From contig JAZLBP010000002.1 in assembly GCA_045613745.1 (NCBI GenBank), positions 1-64,000 on the forward strand: a stretch of DNA of 64,000 nucleotides, given 5' to 3'. Of the stretch, positions 16,975-24,587 are shown piece after piece. The translations under genes and the position numbers were made by a program. Within the stretch, counting starts at the first letter, position 1. Each line of letters opens with the position of its first letter. The stretch is from UBA940 sp045613745 (lineage in GTDB: Bacteria > Bacteroidota > Bacteroidia > Bacteroidales > Rikenellaceae). The notes under the pieces are model-generated. The model saw only the letters and a list, made by a program, of their open reading frames with translations. It was not told where the DNA came from and made no database searches.

Positions 16975-17388
16975 ATGAAAGACGGAGCAAAATATCTGAC
17001 AGAGTGTGGGCTGCGACCCTCGATGCAACGCCTGGCAATTTACAAGTATATGGCAACGCATCCGACTCACCCCACAGCCGACGAGATTTTTGAGGCTCTG
17101 CGCGAGATGATTCCCACCCTCTCGAAGACTACGGTTTACAACACGCTCAAACTTTTTGTGGAGCACGGAGTGGTGGACGAGGTTTTCATCGACCGCACAA
17201 GCGAGCGCTTCGACGGTAATACCGAGCTGCACGCCCACTTTATGTGCAACCGCTGTGGTGCCATCATAGACACGCCGATTGCTGCGCCCGAGATGATTAA
17301 CAGCGCGACCCCCGAGGGAGTTCAACTCGCCAAGACCCAGCTGCTCTACTTCGGCACTTGCAAAAACTGTTTGGAAACCAACAATTAA
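16975..17388 (+). CDS. perR: PerR-type peroxide sensor (Fur family)
   Basis: 137 residues. Winged-helix DNA-binding domain then a dimerisation domain. His32, Asp80, His86, His88 and Asp99 have the same spacing as the B. subtilis PerR regulatory-metal ligands (H37, D85, H91, H93, D104); the Asp in the last position favours PerR over Fur. Structural zinc Cys pairs are 91/94 and 129/132. A palindromic PerR box lies in its leader, and a reverse rubrerythrin follows 36 nt downstream. Confidence 0.88.
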   Translation: MKDGAKYLTECGLRPSMQRLAIYKYMATHPTHPTADEIFEALREMIPTLSKTTVYNTLKLFVEHGVVDEVFIDRTSERFDGNTELHAHFMCNRCGAIIDTPIAAPEMINSATPEGVQLAKTQLLYFGTCKNCLETNN

Positions 17389-17423
17389 ACAAAAATATAA
17401 TAACTAAAATAACACTTTCAATT

Positions 17424-17978
17424 ATGACAAAGAAATTCAGATGTTTGGTATGCGGTTACGTTCACGAAGGAAATGAGGCTCCCGAGAAATGTCCGCTTTG
17501 CAAAGTAGGTAAAGATAAATTCGTTGAGGTTGTTGAGACCGGCGAGGGTCTGGCTTTTGCCGACGAGCACAAGCTGGGTGTTGCCAAAGGTATCGACGCC
17601 GAGGTTCTCCAAGGCCTGAAAGATCACTTCATTGGCGAGTGCACCGAGGTGGGTATGTACTTGGCTATGAGCCGTCAAGCTGACCGCGAGGGTTATCCCG
17701 AGGTTGCCGACGCTTTCAAGCGCTACGCTTGGGAGGAGGCAGAGCACGCTGCTAAATTCGCCGAACTGCTGGGTGAGGTAGTTTGGGACACCAAGACCAA
17801 CCTCGAGAAACGTATGAACGCCGAGTGCGGTGCTTGCGAGGGTAAACTGGCGATTGCAAAACGCGCCAAAGAGTTGAACCTCGACGCTATCCACGACACC
17901 GTTCACGAGATGGCAAAAGATGAGGCTCGCCACGGCAAGGGCTTTGAGGGTCTGTTCAATCGTTACTTCAAAAAATAG
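17424..17978 (+). CDS. Reverse rubrerythrin (N-terminal rubredoxin domain)
   Basis: 184 residues from ATG 17424 (upstream in-frame starts overlap the PerR gene). Cys 7, 10, 23 and 26 (CLVCGY, CPLCKV) form an N-terminal rubredoxin iron site; the rest is a four-helix di-iron domain with ExxH-type motifs (GECTEVGMY, WEEAEHAAKF, KDEARHGKGF). The domain order is reversed relative to classical rubrerythrin. It reduces hydrogen peroxide in anaerobes; the PerR-type gene upstream suggests peroxide control. Confidence 0.93.
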   Translation: MTKKFRCLVCGYVHEGNEAPEKCPLCKVGKDKFVEVVETGEGLAFADEHKLGVAKGIDAEVLQGLKDHFIGECTEVGMYLAMSRQADREGYPEVADAFKRYAWEEAEHAAKFAELLGEVVWDTKTNLEKRMNAECGACEGKLAIAKRAKELNLDAIHDTVHEMAKDEARHGKGFEGLFNRYFKK

Positions 17979-17999
17979 TCACGATAAGGTTCATAAAGG

Positions 18000-18031
18000 A
18001 AAAAGGCTGTCCACTGTGGACAGCCTTTTTT
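18000..18031. terminator. Bidirectional terminator, rubrerythrin / cysQ
   Basis: Arms AAAAAGGCTGTCCAC / GTGGACAGCCTTTTT lie between convergent genes; T/A tracts serve both strands. Confidence 0.88.
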
Positions 18032-18051
18032 GTGTGAAAGTATGTAGCGGA

Positions 18052-18912
18052 TTAAATTGCTACGTCTTTGATTGCGGCGCCTCGACACACGAAGTGGGGG
18101 TTGAGCAGCGACTCCTTGTTGTAGGCGAACTTCTCCATATCGGGTAGGGCCTTGGTTACGCCGCCTGCCTCGCTCAAGATAACCTCACCCGCAGCGGTAT
18201 CCCACTCATAGGTGTTGCTGGTGCGGGGATAGTAGTCAATGCTGCCCTCGGCAAGCAGACAGAACTTGTAGGAGCTGCCTTGCTCAACCAGCTCGGCATC
18301 GGGGTAGAGCTGACGGAAGAGTTCGATGCGCTCGAAGGTCGCCTCGTTGTTGTGCGAGCGGCTGATGGCGATGCGCAGGGGCGAGTTGGGCTCTTTGTGG
18401 AGCGGCAGTTCGCGTGCACCCTCATAAATCTCCTTGTAGTCGAGGTCACTCTCGGGGTTGGGCACAATACCTTCGCGCAGGTAAGAGCCAAAACCCTTCT
18501 CGGTGAAGTAGAGCTTGTTGAAGTAGGGAACGTAGATGATTCCCATTACGGGGCGGTTGTCCGAAATCAGTGCGATATTGACGGTGAACTCGTTGTTGCC
18601 CTTGATGAATTCGCGTGTGCCGTCCAGCGGATCGACCATCCAGAACAGATCCCAGCCCTTGCGCTCGAAGTATTGCATCTCGCGACCCTCCTCACTGAGG
18701 ATAGGCATACGGGTTTGCGACAGGTGGCTCTTGATGACATCGTGAGCGCGTCGGTCGGCAAGTGTTATGGGCGATTGGTCAGCCTTGTAGTCAACCTGAT
18801 AGTTGCTTTTGTCGGGATAGACTTCGAGGATGGCGGCACCTGCGCGGATGGCGGCGTTTACGGCCATCGGCAGGAAGAATTCGCGTTGTTGAGTTGTTAT
18901 GATAGTACTCAT
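18052..18912 (-). CDS. cysQ: 3'(2'),5'-bisphosphate nucleotidase CysQ
   Basis: 286 residues. Inositol-monophosphatase-fold enzyme that hydrolyses pAp formed in sulfate assimilation and lipid/ACP metabolism. Metal motifs: ILSEEGRE (Glu), WMVDPLDGTREFIKGN (DPxDGT) and YEWDTAAGEVILSEAGG (WDxAAGxxI). Start at ATG 18912 is tentative; an internal Met at residue 17 is possible. It lies 38 nt behind the GH31 gene on the same strand. Confidence 0.9.
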   Translation of the reverse strand: MSTIITTQQREFFLPMAVNAAIRAGAAILEVYPDKSNYQVDYKADQSPITLADRRAHDVIKSHLSQTRMPILSEEGREMQYFERKGWDLFWMVDPLDGTREFIKGNNEFTVNIALISDNRPVMGIIYVPYFNKLYFTEKGFGSYLREGIVPNPESDLDYKEIYEGARELPLHKEPNSPLRIAISRSHNNEATFERIELFRQLYPDAELVEQGSSYKFCLLAEGSIDYYPRTSNTYEWDTAAGEVILSEAGGVTKALPDMEKFAYNKESLLNPHFVCRGAAIKDVAI

Positions 18913-18950
18913 TAAATGGGGGTGTTAGTTGGTTTCAGGTAAGTTTATGT

Positions 18951-20501
18951 TTAGTTCAGTTCGAAGCAGAGCAGTTTGCCGTTCGAGGTGTCGGCATTGA
19001 TTACCACAGGGCCGCGATAGCGTTTGCCATCGGTGTCGGTCCACACTCCTCGGGGCAGTCGCACCATTCGTTTGCCTTCGCCCGAGGGGGGAGCAATCAG
19101 ATACTTGTCGCCCAGCATATATTGTGTCGAGCAATCTGCAAATCCGCTGCGGGGGAACAAATACTCCATATGTCGTGCCATAGGTTCGGCGGTCTTGACA
19201 CCCTCCTCGGCCACTTGTTGGAGGTGGCCACCCATCTGGCAGCGCAGGCGCAGGTTACGCATATACTCCTCGTAGTAGGCCTTGTTGGTGATGCGCCACG
19301 GAGCGAAGTTGACCCTTGCCACAGGCATCATCAGCGATTGTTGGAGTGTGCGCAGTTTTGTCAGGTCGTCGGCGTGTGCAATGTCGATTTTGGGCACATC
19401 GGCATAGGCTGACGACACTCCCATCAGACCCGCCGTAAGCATATCGTTGATGTAGGCATAGGGCTCCTCCGACGAGGTTGTGATGCGTCCGGGGGCATAA
19501 CGTTTCAGGGTTGCGGCACCGGGCACATACTCGGCCAGCGCATAGTTGCATCCCAGCGAGTACCACGCATCAAGGAAGGGTCGCTCCAAGGCTGTGCGGC
19601 CTGCAAGGGTGTGGCAGAGTTGCTCGCAGTCGAAGCGAAAGCCGTCGATGCCATACTCGCCCGAGAGTCGTTGCAGTTTGCGTTCGATATCTTGTCGGCA
19701 CTCGGCTTTGGTCACATCGGCCACAGCAAAGAATCCCATCTCGCCGCTCACAAATACGGGCGCACCCGAAATCTCGCGCAGTAGTGTGCCTTGGCGCATA
19801 GCCTCGACATAGCCACGACCCGAAGCGGTGCGATAGGGCGTAACCGAGAGCATAACCTTGAATCCGAGGGCGTGCAACTTCTCGACAAAGGCTTTGGGGT
19901 CGGGATAGAAGTTGCGGTCGAAGTCCAACGAGCCGTCGAGTTGCGACCAACCTTCCGACAACACGATGATACCCGACTCGATGCCTATCTTGTGAAGCCT
20001 TTGGGCGTAATCCACAATCGCGTCGGCCGACTGCATAAATCCGAACTCCTGCTCGGTCTCAAAGATGGGCTGCGAGTAGAGCTCGCCCGACACGGGGTTT
20101 TGGCTGGGCGGGAAGTTGCGGTGGCGACACACCAGATAGGCGTCGCGCAGAGTACGGCCACCCTTCTGTGCTTTGATTTGTTCCTCGGCCGAGGTGATGA
20201 CAAACTCCTTGCCGTCGAAGGCCACACCTACGGGCCACTCGCTCCAAATGTAGCGTCCTGTCGAGGAGATGAACATCGGTGCAACGGCTGCGCGTCGGCT
20301 TGCGGTGTCGGTCGATATTTCGAAAGGCTCGTTGAAGGGCTCTGCGGGTGCATTACCCACAAAGGCACCCCACCATTTCTCGCCGCGATTGACGTTGATG
20401 TGCGAGGTCTTGTAGCCCTCTTGTGCGCTGACACACAGTGTGGTGCATAGCATTAAGGCAAGCAGGGTGAAGAGTCTTTTGGTTTGAGTCGTATGTTGCA
20501 T
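18951..20501 (-). CDS. Secreted GH31-family glycoside hydrolase
   Basis: 516 residues; signal peptide about residues 1-26 (ending VSAQ). A short N-terminal region precedes a (beta/alpha)8 barrel with GFMQSADAIVDYAQRLHKIGI, LDFDRNFYPDPKAFVEKLHALGFKVMLSVTPY (the GH31 'P..M....G.K' segment) and YGIDGFRFDCEQ, where the first Asp after RF is the likely nucleophile. Short for GH31, with reduced flanking beta domains. Specificity (alpha-glucosidase, alpha-xylosidase or sulfoquinovosidase type) cannot be read. Periplasmic. Confidence 0.78.
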   Translation of the reverse strand: MQHTTQTKRLFTLLALMLCTTLCVSAQEGYKTSHINVNRGEKWWGAFVGNAPAEPFNEPFEISTDTASRRAAVAPMFISSTGRYIWSEWPVGVAFDGKEFVITSAEEQIKAQKGGRTLRDAYLVCRHRNFPPSQNPVSGELYSQPIFETEQEFGFMQSADAIVDYAQRLHKIGIESGIIVLSEGWSQLDGSLDFDRNFYPDPKAFVEKLHALGFKVMLSVTPYRTASGRGYVEAMRQGTLLREISGAPVFVSGEMGFFAVADVTKAECRQDIERKLQRLSGEYGIDGFRFDCEQLCHTLAGRTALERPFLDAWYSLGCNYALAEYVPGAATLKRYAPGRITTSSEEPYAYINDMLTAGLMGVSSAYADVPKIDIAHADDLTKLRTLQQSLMMPVARVNFAPWRITNKAYYEEYMRNLRLRCQMGGHLQQVAEEGVKTAEPMARHMEYLFPRSGFADCSTQYMLGDKYLIAPPSGEGKRMVRLPRGVWTDTDGKRYRGPVVINADTSNGKLLCFELN

Positions 20502-20562
20502 TCCGTCGGTTGCTTCGTTTTGTATAATTAACGTTGCGAAGGTACGGAAAATTTTCGGAATC

Positions 20563-21633
20563 TCACGATTTTTTTCGGTCTTGGGGTATAATTATTCGGA
20601 AAGGCAACACCAGCATAACTATGGGGCATATCCACCACTTGTGTCGGCTGCCCGCCACGCGGCGATAGGCCTGCCCTCCAATGGCCGCAACCACCCCCGC
20701 GAGCCACAATACCACAAGACACGCGACCACACTTTGACGCTCATCGCTACCACACAGCACCCACAACAGCGCCCCCGTACACAAGCAGTGCCACACCACC
20801 CAATCCGTCACGCTGAGGGTTGGCCGAAGCGAATCTTTGTGCCCTATGGCGAGGGTTAGGCGGCTTATGCGCGCTCCGTACGAGGCGAGGTGACGCAGGG
20901 TGTGTGTTGTGAGCTTGGGGTGTCGGCGTCGGTGTGCTGCCGAGAATCCCCCAGCCGCAACCACCACATCACCATCCATCAGTGCAATGCAACCCTGCCT
21001 CCAACCCATAAAACTCCAAATGTCGGTCAGCAGGCCACCTACTCCGCGCCCTGCCGCAAGGGTTGCACAGACCGCCTGGGCCGAGCTGTCGCACGTGCGC
21101 CACACCAACACTCGAAGCGCATCGGCTGCAAGTCGCACACCCCTTTCTACCGCCACTACAAGGTCGTAGCTCCGCACCGCCAGGGCGCAATCCATTCGTT
21201 CGGCCACAGCCTCGGCACCCGTATCCACCACAATCAGTCGGCGGTAACTGCGGCGGCGCGAACGATATAGTCTTCGAGGCGAGTGTTGCAGACTCTCTTC
21301 GATGACGGGCGCACCCATCTCAATCATCGCATAGCGCTCGGTAAGGCGTGCCAGCCGACCATCGCTCTGCACATTTCCCACAACCACCACCTCGTATCGC
21401 AGATAGTCCAATGCCAGCAGCTGTTCCAAAGCCATCTGGTCGCCATCCCAATCCACAAGCAGCGACACTCCCGGCTCACCCAGTGGGTCACTTCCCGTCA
21501 GCGGCCACAGCCCTACAAGGCGTCGCAGGCTCCACTCGCGCGCGAGTCTTATGCGCTGAATGATACTCACACCCACAACCACACCCGCCATCATCACCAC
21601 AAAGGCGGAGTATATCCACACAGCCGAGGTCAT
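20563..21633 (-). CDS. Degenerate GT2-like membrane glycosyltransferase homologue
   Basis: 356 residues. One N-terminal membrane helix, a soluble middle (about 45-250) and two or three C-terminal helices: the plan of membrane GT2 synthases. VSLLVDWDGDQMALEQLLALDYLRYEVVVVGN resembles the GT2 nucleotide fold, and YDLVVAVERGVRLAADALRVL resembles the GT2 segment that normally holds DxD, but the aspartates are replaced (AVERGV). No QxxRW motif is seen. Likely an inactive or repurposed homologue. Starts inside the previous stop (ATGA). GC-rich. Confidence 0.6.
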   Translation of the reverse strand: MTSAVWIYSAFVVMMAGVVVGVSIIQRIRLAREWSLRRLVGLWPLTGSDPLGEPGVSLLVDWDGDQMALEQLLALDYLRYEVVVVGNVQSDGRLARLTERYAMIEMGAPVIEESLQHSPRRLYRSRRRSYRRLIVVDTGAEAVAERMDCALAVRSYDLVVAVERGVRLAADALRVLVWRTCDSSAQAVCATLAAGRGVGGLLTDIWSFMGWRQGCIALMDGDVVVAAGGFSAAHRRRHPKLTTHTLRHLASYGARISRLTLAIGHKDSLRPTLSVTDWVVWHCLCTGALLWVLCGSDERQSVVACLVVLWLAGVVAAIGGQAYRRVAGSRHKWWICPIVMLVLPFRIIIPQDRKKS

Positions 21634-22571
21634 AATGCGGCGTAGGTTAGGGGTTGGTCAAGACGGCGAAGGTGCGACTCCCCGAGTGATATGGCATAAT
21701 CACGCAGTGCGGCCGAGGGCTCGACACTACACAGCACACGCAGGGTTGCCGATGAGTATCCTTCGGCCACAAGGTGGCGATAAAACCTTTTGCGGTGGGT
21801 GTAGCCGAGGCGTGCAACAGCCCCCGCAACCGAACGGCGCGATACGGCGAGTTGCAGTGCCGTTAAGGCGTAGAGCGACTCTTCGACCAGCTCGTCGTCG
21901 CAGGTGTCAACCAGTCGGCGGATGTCGGTGGCTGCCTCCTCGCAACGGAAACGGCGCACAGCGGCAAGTCCCACACGCACCGACGCTGGGTCGGCCGAGT
22001 GGAGCGCACACTGATAGTCAGATGTCCCGAAGCGGCGGCTGTGCATCTCAACGCCCACAGCCAGCGCCACCGTCGAGAGTGTATGCCCCGCAAGGTGACG
22101 CACCGCAACCGAGGTGTCGGAGATGCGAAGCGTGGAGTGGGCAAACAGCATTTGAGATGCAAGGTCACAACCTCCACTCACCCCCGCATCAATGTCTATT
22201 CCCGACTGCATAGTCATCAGCGCATACACCGCGCGGGTGTGGCGTGCACATCTGCGCACACGTCGCGTAATGTATGTGTCAAGTCCGAGGTGGTGGGCCA
22301 GACGCGCCACCCGTCGCGGGTCGTAGCCCGAGGTGAGCGAGCATATCGAGTGGAGCAGTGTGAGCAGTGCCTCGTAGTTGTGCGCGCACTCGGCCGAGGG
22401 TAGGGGAGTGTTGTCGAACAAATAGCTGCATAGGCGTGTAGCACAACCGCTACCGCTCTCGCGCATCCATTGGCGCCCAGCCCGCAGCCGCCTTTGCCAC
22501 ACCAACTCCCTCCACATCAGGGTCGCGGCTGTGATGGCCAGCACCACCAGCGTTATTATCAGCATAGTCAT
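21630..22571 (-). CDS. Membrane protein with helical-repeat (HEAT-like) domain
   Basis: 313 residues from ATG 22571, which overlaps the upstream receiver-like stop as ATGA and so fixes the start. One N-terminal membrane helix (MTMLIITLVVLAITAATLMW) is followed by Ala/Leu/Arg-rich short helices (ASVRVGLAAVRRFRCEEAATDIRRL, DDELVEESLYALTALQL) that read as HEAT-like repeats. In other Bacteroidetes such proteins accompany GT2 synthases and receivers in exopolysaccharide-type loci (established pattern as I recall it). Coupled to the GT-like gene by a 4-nt overlap. Confidence 0.65.
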   Translation of the reverse strand: MTMLIITLVVLAITAATLMWRELVWQRRLRAGRQWMRESGSGCATRLCSYLFDNTPLPSAECAHNYEALLTLLHSICSLTSGYDPRRVARLAHHLGLDTYITRRVRRCARHTRAVYALMTMQSGIDIDAGVSGGCDLASQMLFAHSTLRISDTSVAVRHLAGHTLSTVALAVGVEMHSRRFGTSDYQCALHSADPASVRVGLAAVRRFRCEEAATDIRRLVDTCDDELVEESLYALTALQLAVSRRSVAGAVARLGYTHRKRFYRHLVAEGYSSATLRVLCSVEPSAALRDYAISLGESHLRRLDQPLTYAAL

Positions 22572-22888
22572 CGTGTGGGGCGCAGTTTGCGTCGCAGTCG
22601 GCAGGGCTCGACGGGCAGCGACAGATACTGATTTATGCCTTGTTCGAGCGCTCCGAGTACCGCCTGCTCCTCGCACGAGGGACTTAATATCATCACTCGG
22701 CGCGGGTGCTTGATCACACCCGACAGAGTGTCGCCTCCCACCGCCAGCACAACATCAAAGGCCTCGATATCGCACTCCGCAACCTCGCTCACCGCAGTGA
22801 CACACACCACCTCGCACCCCAGCGGCGCGACCACTCCTTGCAAGGCACATCTGTCGGCAGGTGCGCCCCCCACAATAAGAATTCTCAT
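22568..22888 (-). CDS. Receiver-like protein without phosphorylation site
   Basis: 106 residues from ATG 22888 (MRILIVGGAPADRC). The size and beta/alpha pattern are those of a response-regulator receiver. The acidic pair is GG (7-8), the phospho-acceptor Asp expected at 50 (in DVVLAV) is Val, and the switch Lys before Pro is Leu (YLSLP). It should not be phosphorylated. First gene of an operon with the repeat protein and the GT-like protein, all linked by ATGA overlaps. Confidence 0.65.
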   Translation of the reverse strand: MRILIVGGAPADRCALQGVVAPLGCEVVCVTAVSEVAECDIEAFDVVLAVGGDTLSGVIKHPRRVMILSPSCEEQAVLGALEQGINQYLSLPVEPCRLRRKLRPTR

Positions 22889-22974
22889 AGTCCAAGTCGT
22901 TAGAACTCCATCCCCGAATCCAAAAACCACACCACAAACCCCTCTTGTGGGGCATTTTTTTTGGCGCTGACAGG

Positions 22975-23005
22975 TTGATAATCTGATAGAAAAGCCGTAC
23001 CTTTG
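22975..23005 (+). promoter_or_regulatory. Promoter of the lipoprotein esterase gene
   Basis: TTG (22975-22977) and TACCTTTG (22998-23005), 20 bp apart, 44 nt before the start codon. A CCCC-TCTTGT-GGGG hairpin with a T run lies just upstream (22940-22962). Confidence 0.72.
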
Positions 23006-23048
23006 TCGGATAAGTGCAAAACGAATATTAATACAAAATCATACAACT

Positions 23049-24584
23049 ATGAAAAAACTTTTAGTAATCCTCTCGTTTGCCCTCTTTATGGCGGGCTGCA
23101 CCACTGCTGACATCGAAAAGGAGATTGAAGAACTCCGCACCGAATTGCAGAACCAAAAGAACCTCATCGAGTCGTTGCAACAAAGCAACACCATCCTCGA
23201 CGTTGAGGAGGGCAACGGCGAATACACAATCTATTTCAGCAACGACACCTCGCTCACACTCAAAGATGGCAAAACTCCCATTGTTGCTATCGGCAGCAAC
23301 GGCAACTGGACTATCAACGGCGCAGACACAGGCGTAAACGCCGCGGCTTCGAAGGTTACCATCGGCGACAACGGCAACTGGTTTATCGATGGCACCGACA
23401 CCGAGATTAGTGCAGTACCTCAAACACCGGAGGTGGTAAACTCTGTTGTGGGTGTAGTTGATGGCGAGGAGGAGGTTGTTTTTCACTTCTCGGACGGCAC
23501 TTCGATTGCTATTGCCAAAGGTAGTAACGTAGCAGCAGGTCGCACCTTCGCAGAGCGCCCCGCAAAAGGTATCGAGAACTTCTCGGTTCAAGTAAACTAC
23601 TACCTCGAAGACAACGACAAGACTTCGGCTGGTGTTAAACAAGACGGCATCAAAACCTACAAAGACTATGGTGTGATTGCTCTGCCCGAGAACTACTCGA
23701 CCGACCCCAACAAACCCACACGTCTGATTATCCTCTGCCAAGGTACAGGCGAGCGTACAGGCGCAAGCACCAACCCCGTAAGCGCCAACAACCACGGCTG
23801 GAAATACTTCCTGGCCAAAGGTTATGCCGTTATGGATATGAACGGTATGGCTCCCGAGTGGGGTGCAGCACAAGGTTTCCCTGTGACCGACCAACACTAT
23901 GCCAACAAATATCTGTTGCAAAGCTACAAGAAGGGTTACAACTACGTTATGGAGAAGTATAACCTCCACAAAGAGGTATTCGTGATGGGTATCTCGATGG
24001 GTGGCGGTGCTTCGACCCTGATTGTACAACACAAGATTCTGCCCGTAATCGCACAAGCAGGTTTCTGCCCCGCGCTGTCGGTTTACAAAAACAACTATAT
24101 GCAACCCTGGGGTGGCACCAACCAAGCTCGCACTATCGCAGGTCAATACAACTTCCCCAACTGGAAGAACGCAACCCTTGACCAACAATACTTCCTCGAC
24201 AACTACGACAAGGTGGTGGGTTACGACAACCTGATGATTAACACCATCGGTTCGGCCGAGATGAAGGCACAAGCCAACGAGAACTACAACAACGACGCCG
24301 AGCGTGAGGCCTATATGTCGCTGAGCAAAATCTATCCCTGCCCCATCAAAATCTGGCACGCAGCGGACGACACCGTTGTTGCTTACCGCTACTCGGAGTT
24401 TATGATTCAGATGATTAAGAACGCTGGTGGCAACGCAACTCTGCGTACAATGTCCAGCGGCGGTCACATTGGTGGTTGGAATAACGCCAAAGACCAAATT
24501 TCGGACACCGACATTAACGGCAAGACCATCAAAACCTCGATTCCTTTCTACGAGGCTATGCGTTTTATCCAACGCTACGAATAA
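23049..24584 (+). CDS. Surface lipoprotein: coiled coil, DUF4988-like repeats, alpha/beta hydrolase
   Basis: 511 residues; lipobox Cys 17 (FMAGC). Residues 18-50 form a Glu/Gln-rich coiled coil (IEKEIEELRTELQNQKNLIE). About 50-170 hold repeated NGNW.I(N/D)G.DT units, as in DUF4988-type stalks. The C-terminal part is an alpha/beta hydrolase: nucleophile elbow GISMGGG (Ser about 315), Asp in HAADDTVV (about 438) and His in SSGGHIGGW (about 473). Probably a cell-surface esterase acting on polysaccharide acyl groups. The GH78-like lipoprotein follows 3 nt later. Confidence 0.82.
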   Translation: MKKLLVILSFALFMAGCTTADIEKEIEELRTELQNQKNLIESLQQSNTILDVEEGNGEYTIYFSNDTSLTLKDGKTPIVAIGSNGNWTINGADTGVNAAASKVTIGDNGNWFIDGTDTEISAVPQTPEVVNSVVGVVDGEEEVVFHFSDGTSIAIAKGSNVAAGRTFAERPAKGIENFSVQVNYYLEDNDKTSAGVKQDGIKTYKDYGVIALPENYSTDPNKPTRLIILCQGTGERTGASTNPVSANNHGWKYFLAKGYAVMDMNGMAPEWGAAQGFPVTDQHYANKYLLQSYKKGYNYVMEKYNLHKEVFVMGISMGGGASTLIVQHKILPVIAQAGFCPALSVYKNNYMQPWGGTNQARTIAGQYNFPNWKNATLDQQYFLDNYDKVVGYDNLMINTIGSAEMKAQANENYNNDAEREAYMSLSKIYPCPIKIWHAADDTVVAYRYSEFMIQMIKNAGGNATLRTMSSGGHIGGWNNAKDQISDTDINGKTIKTSIPFYEAMRFIQRYE

Positions 24585-24587
24585 CAA

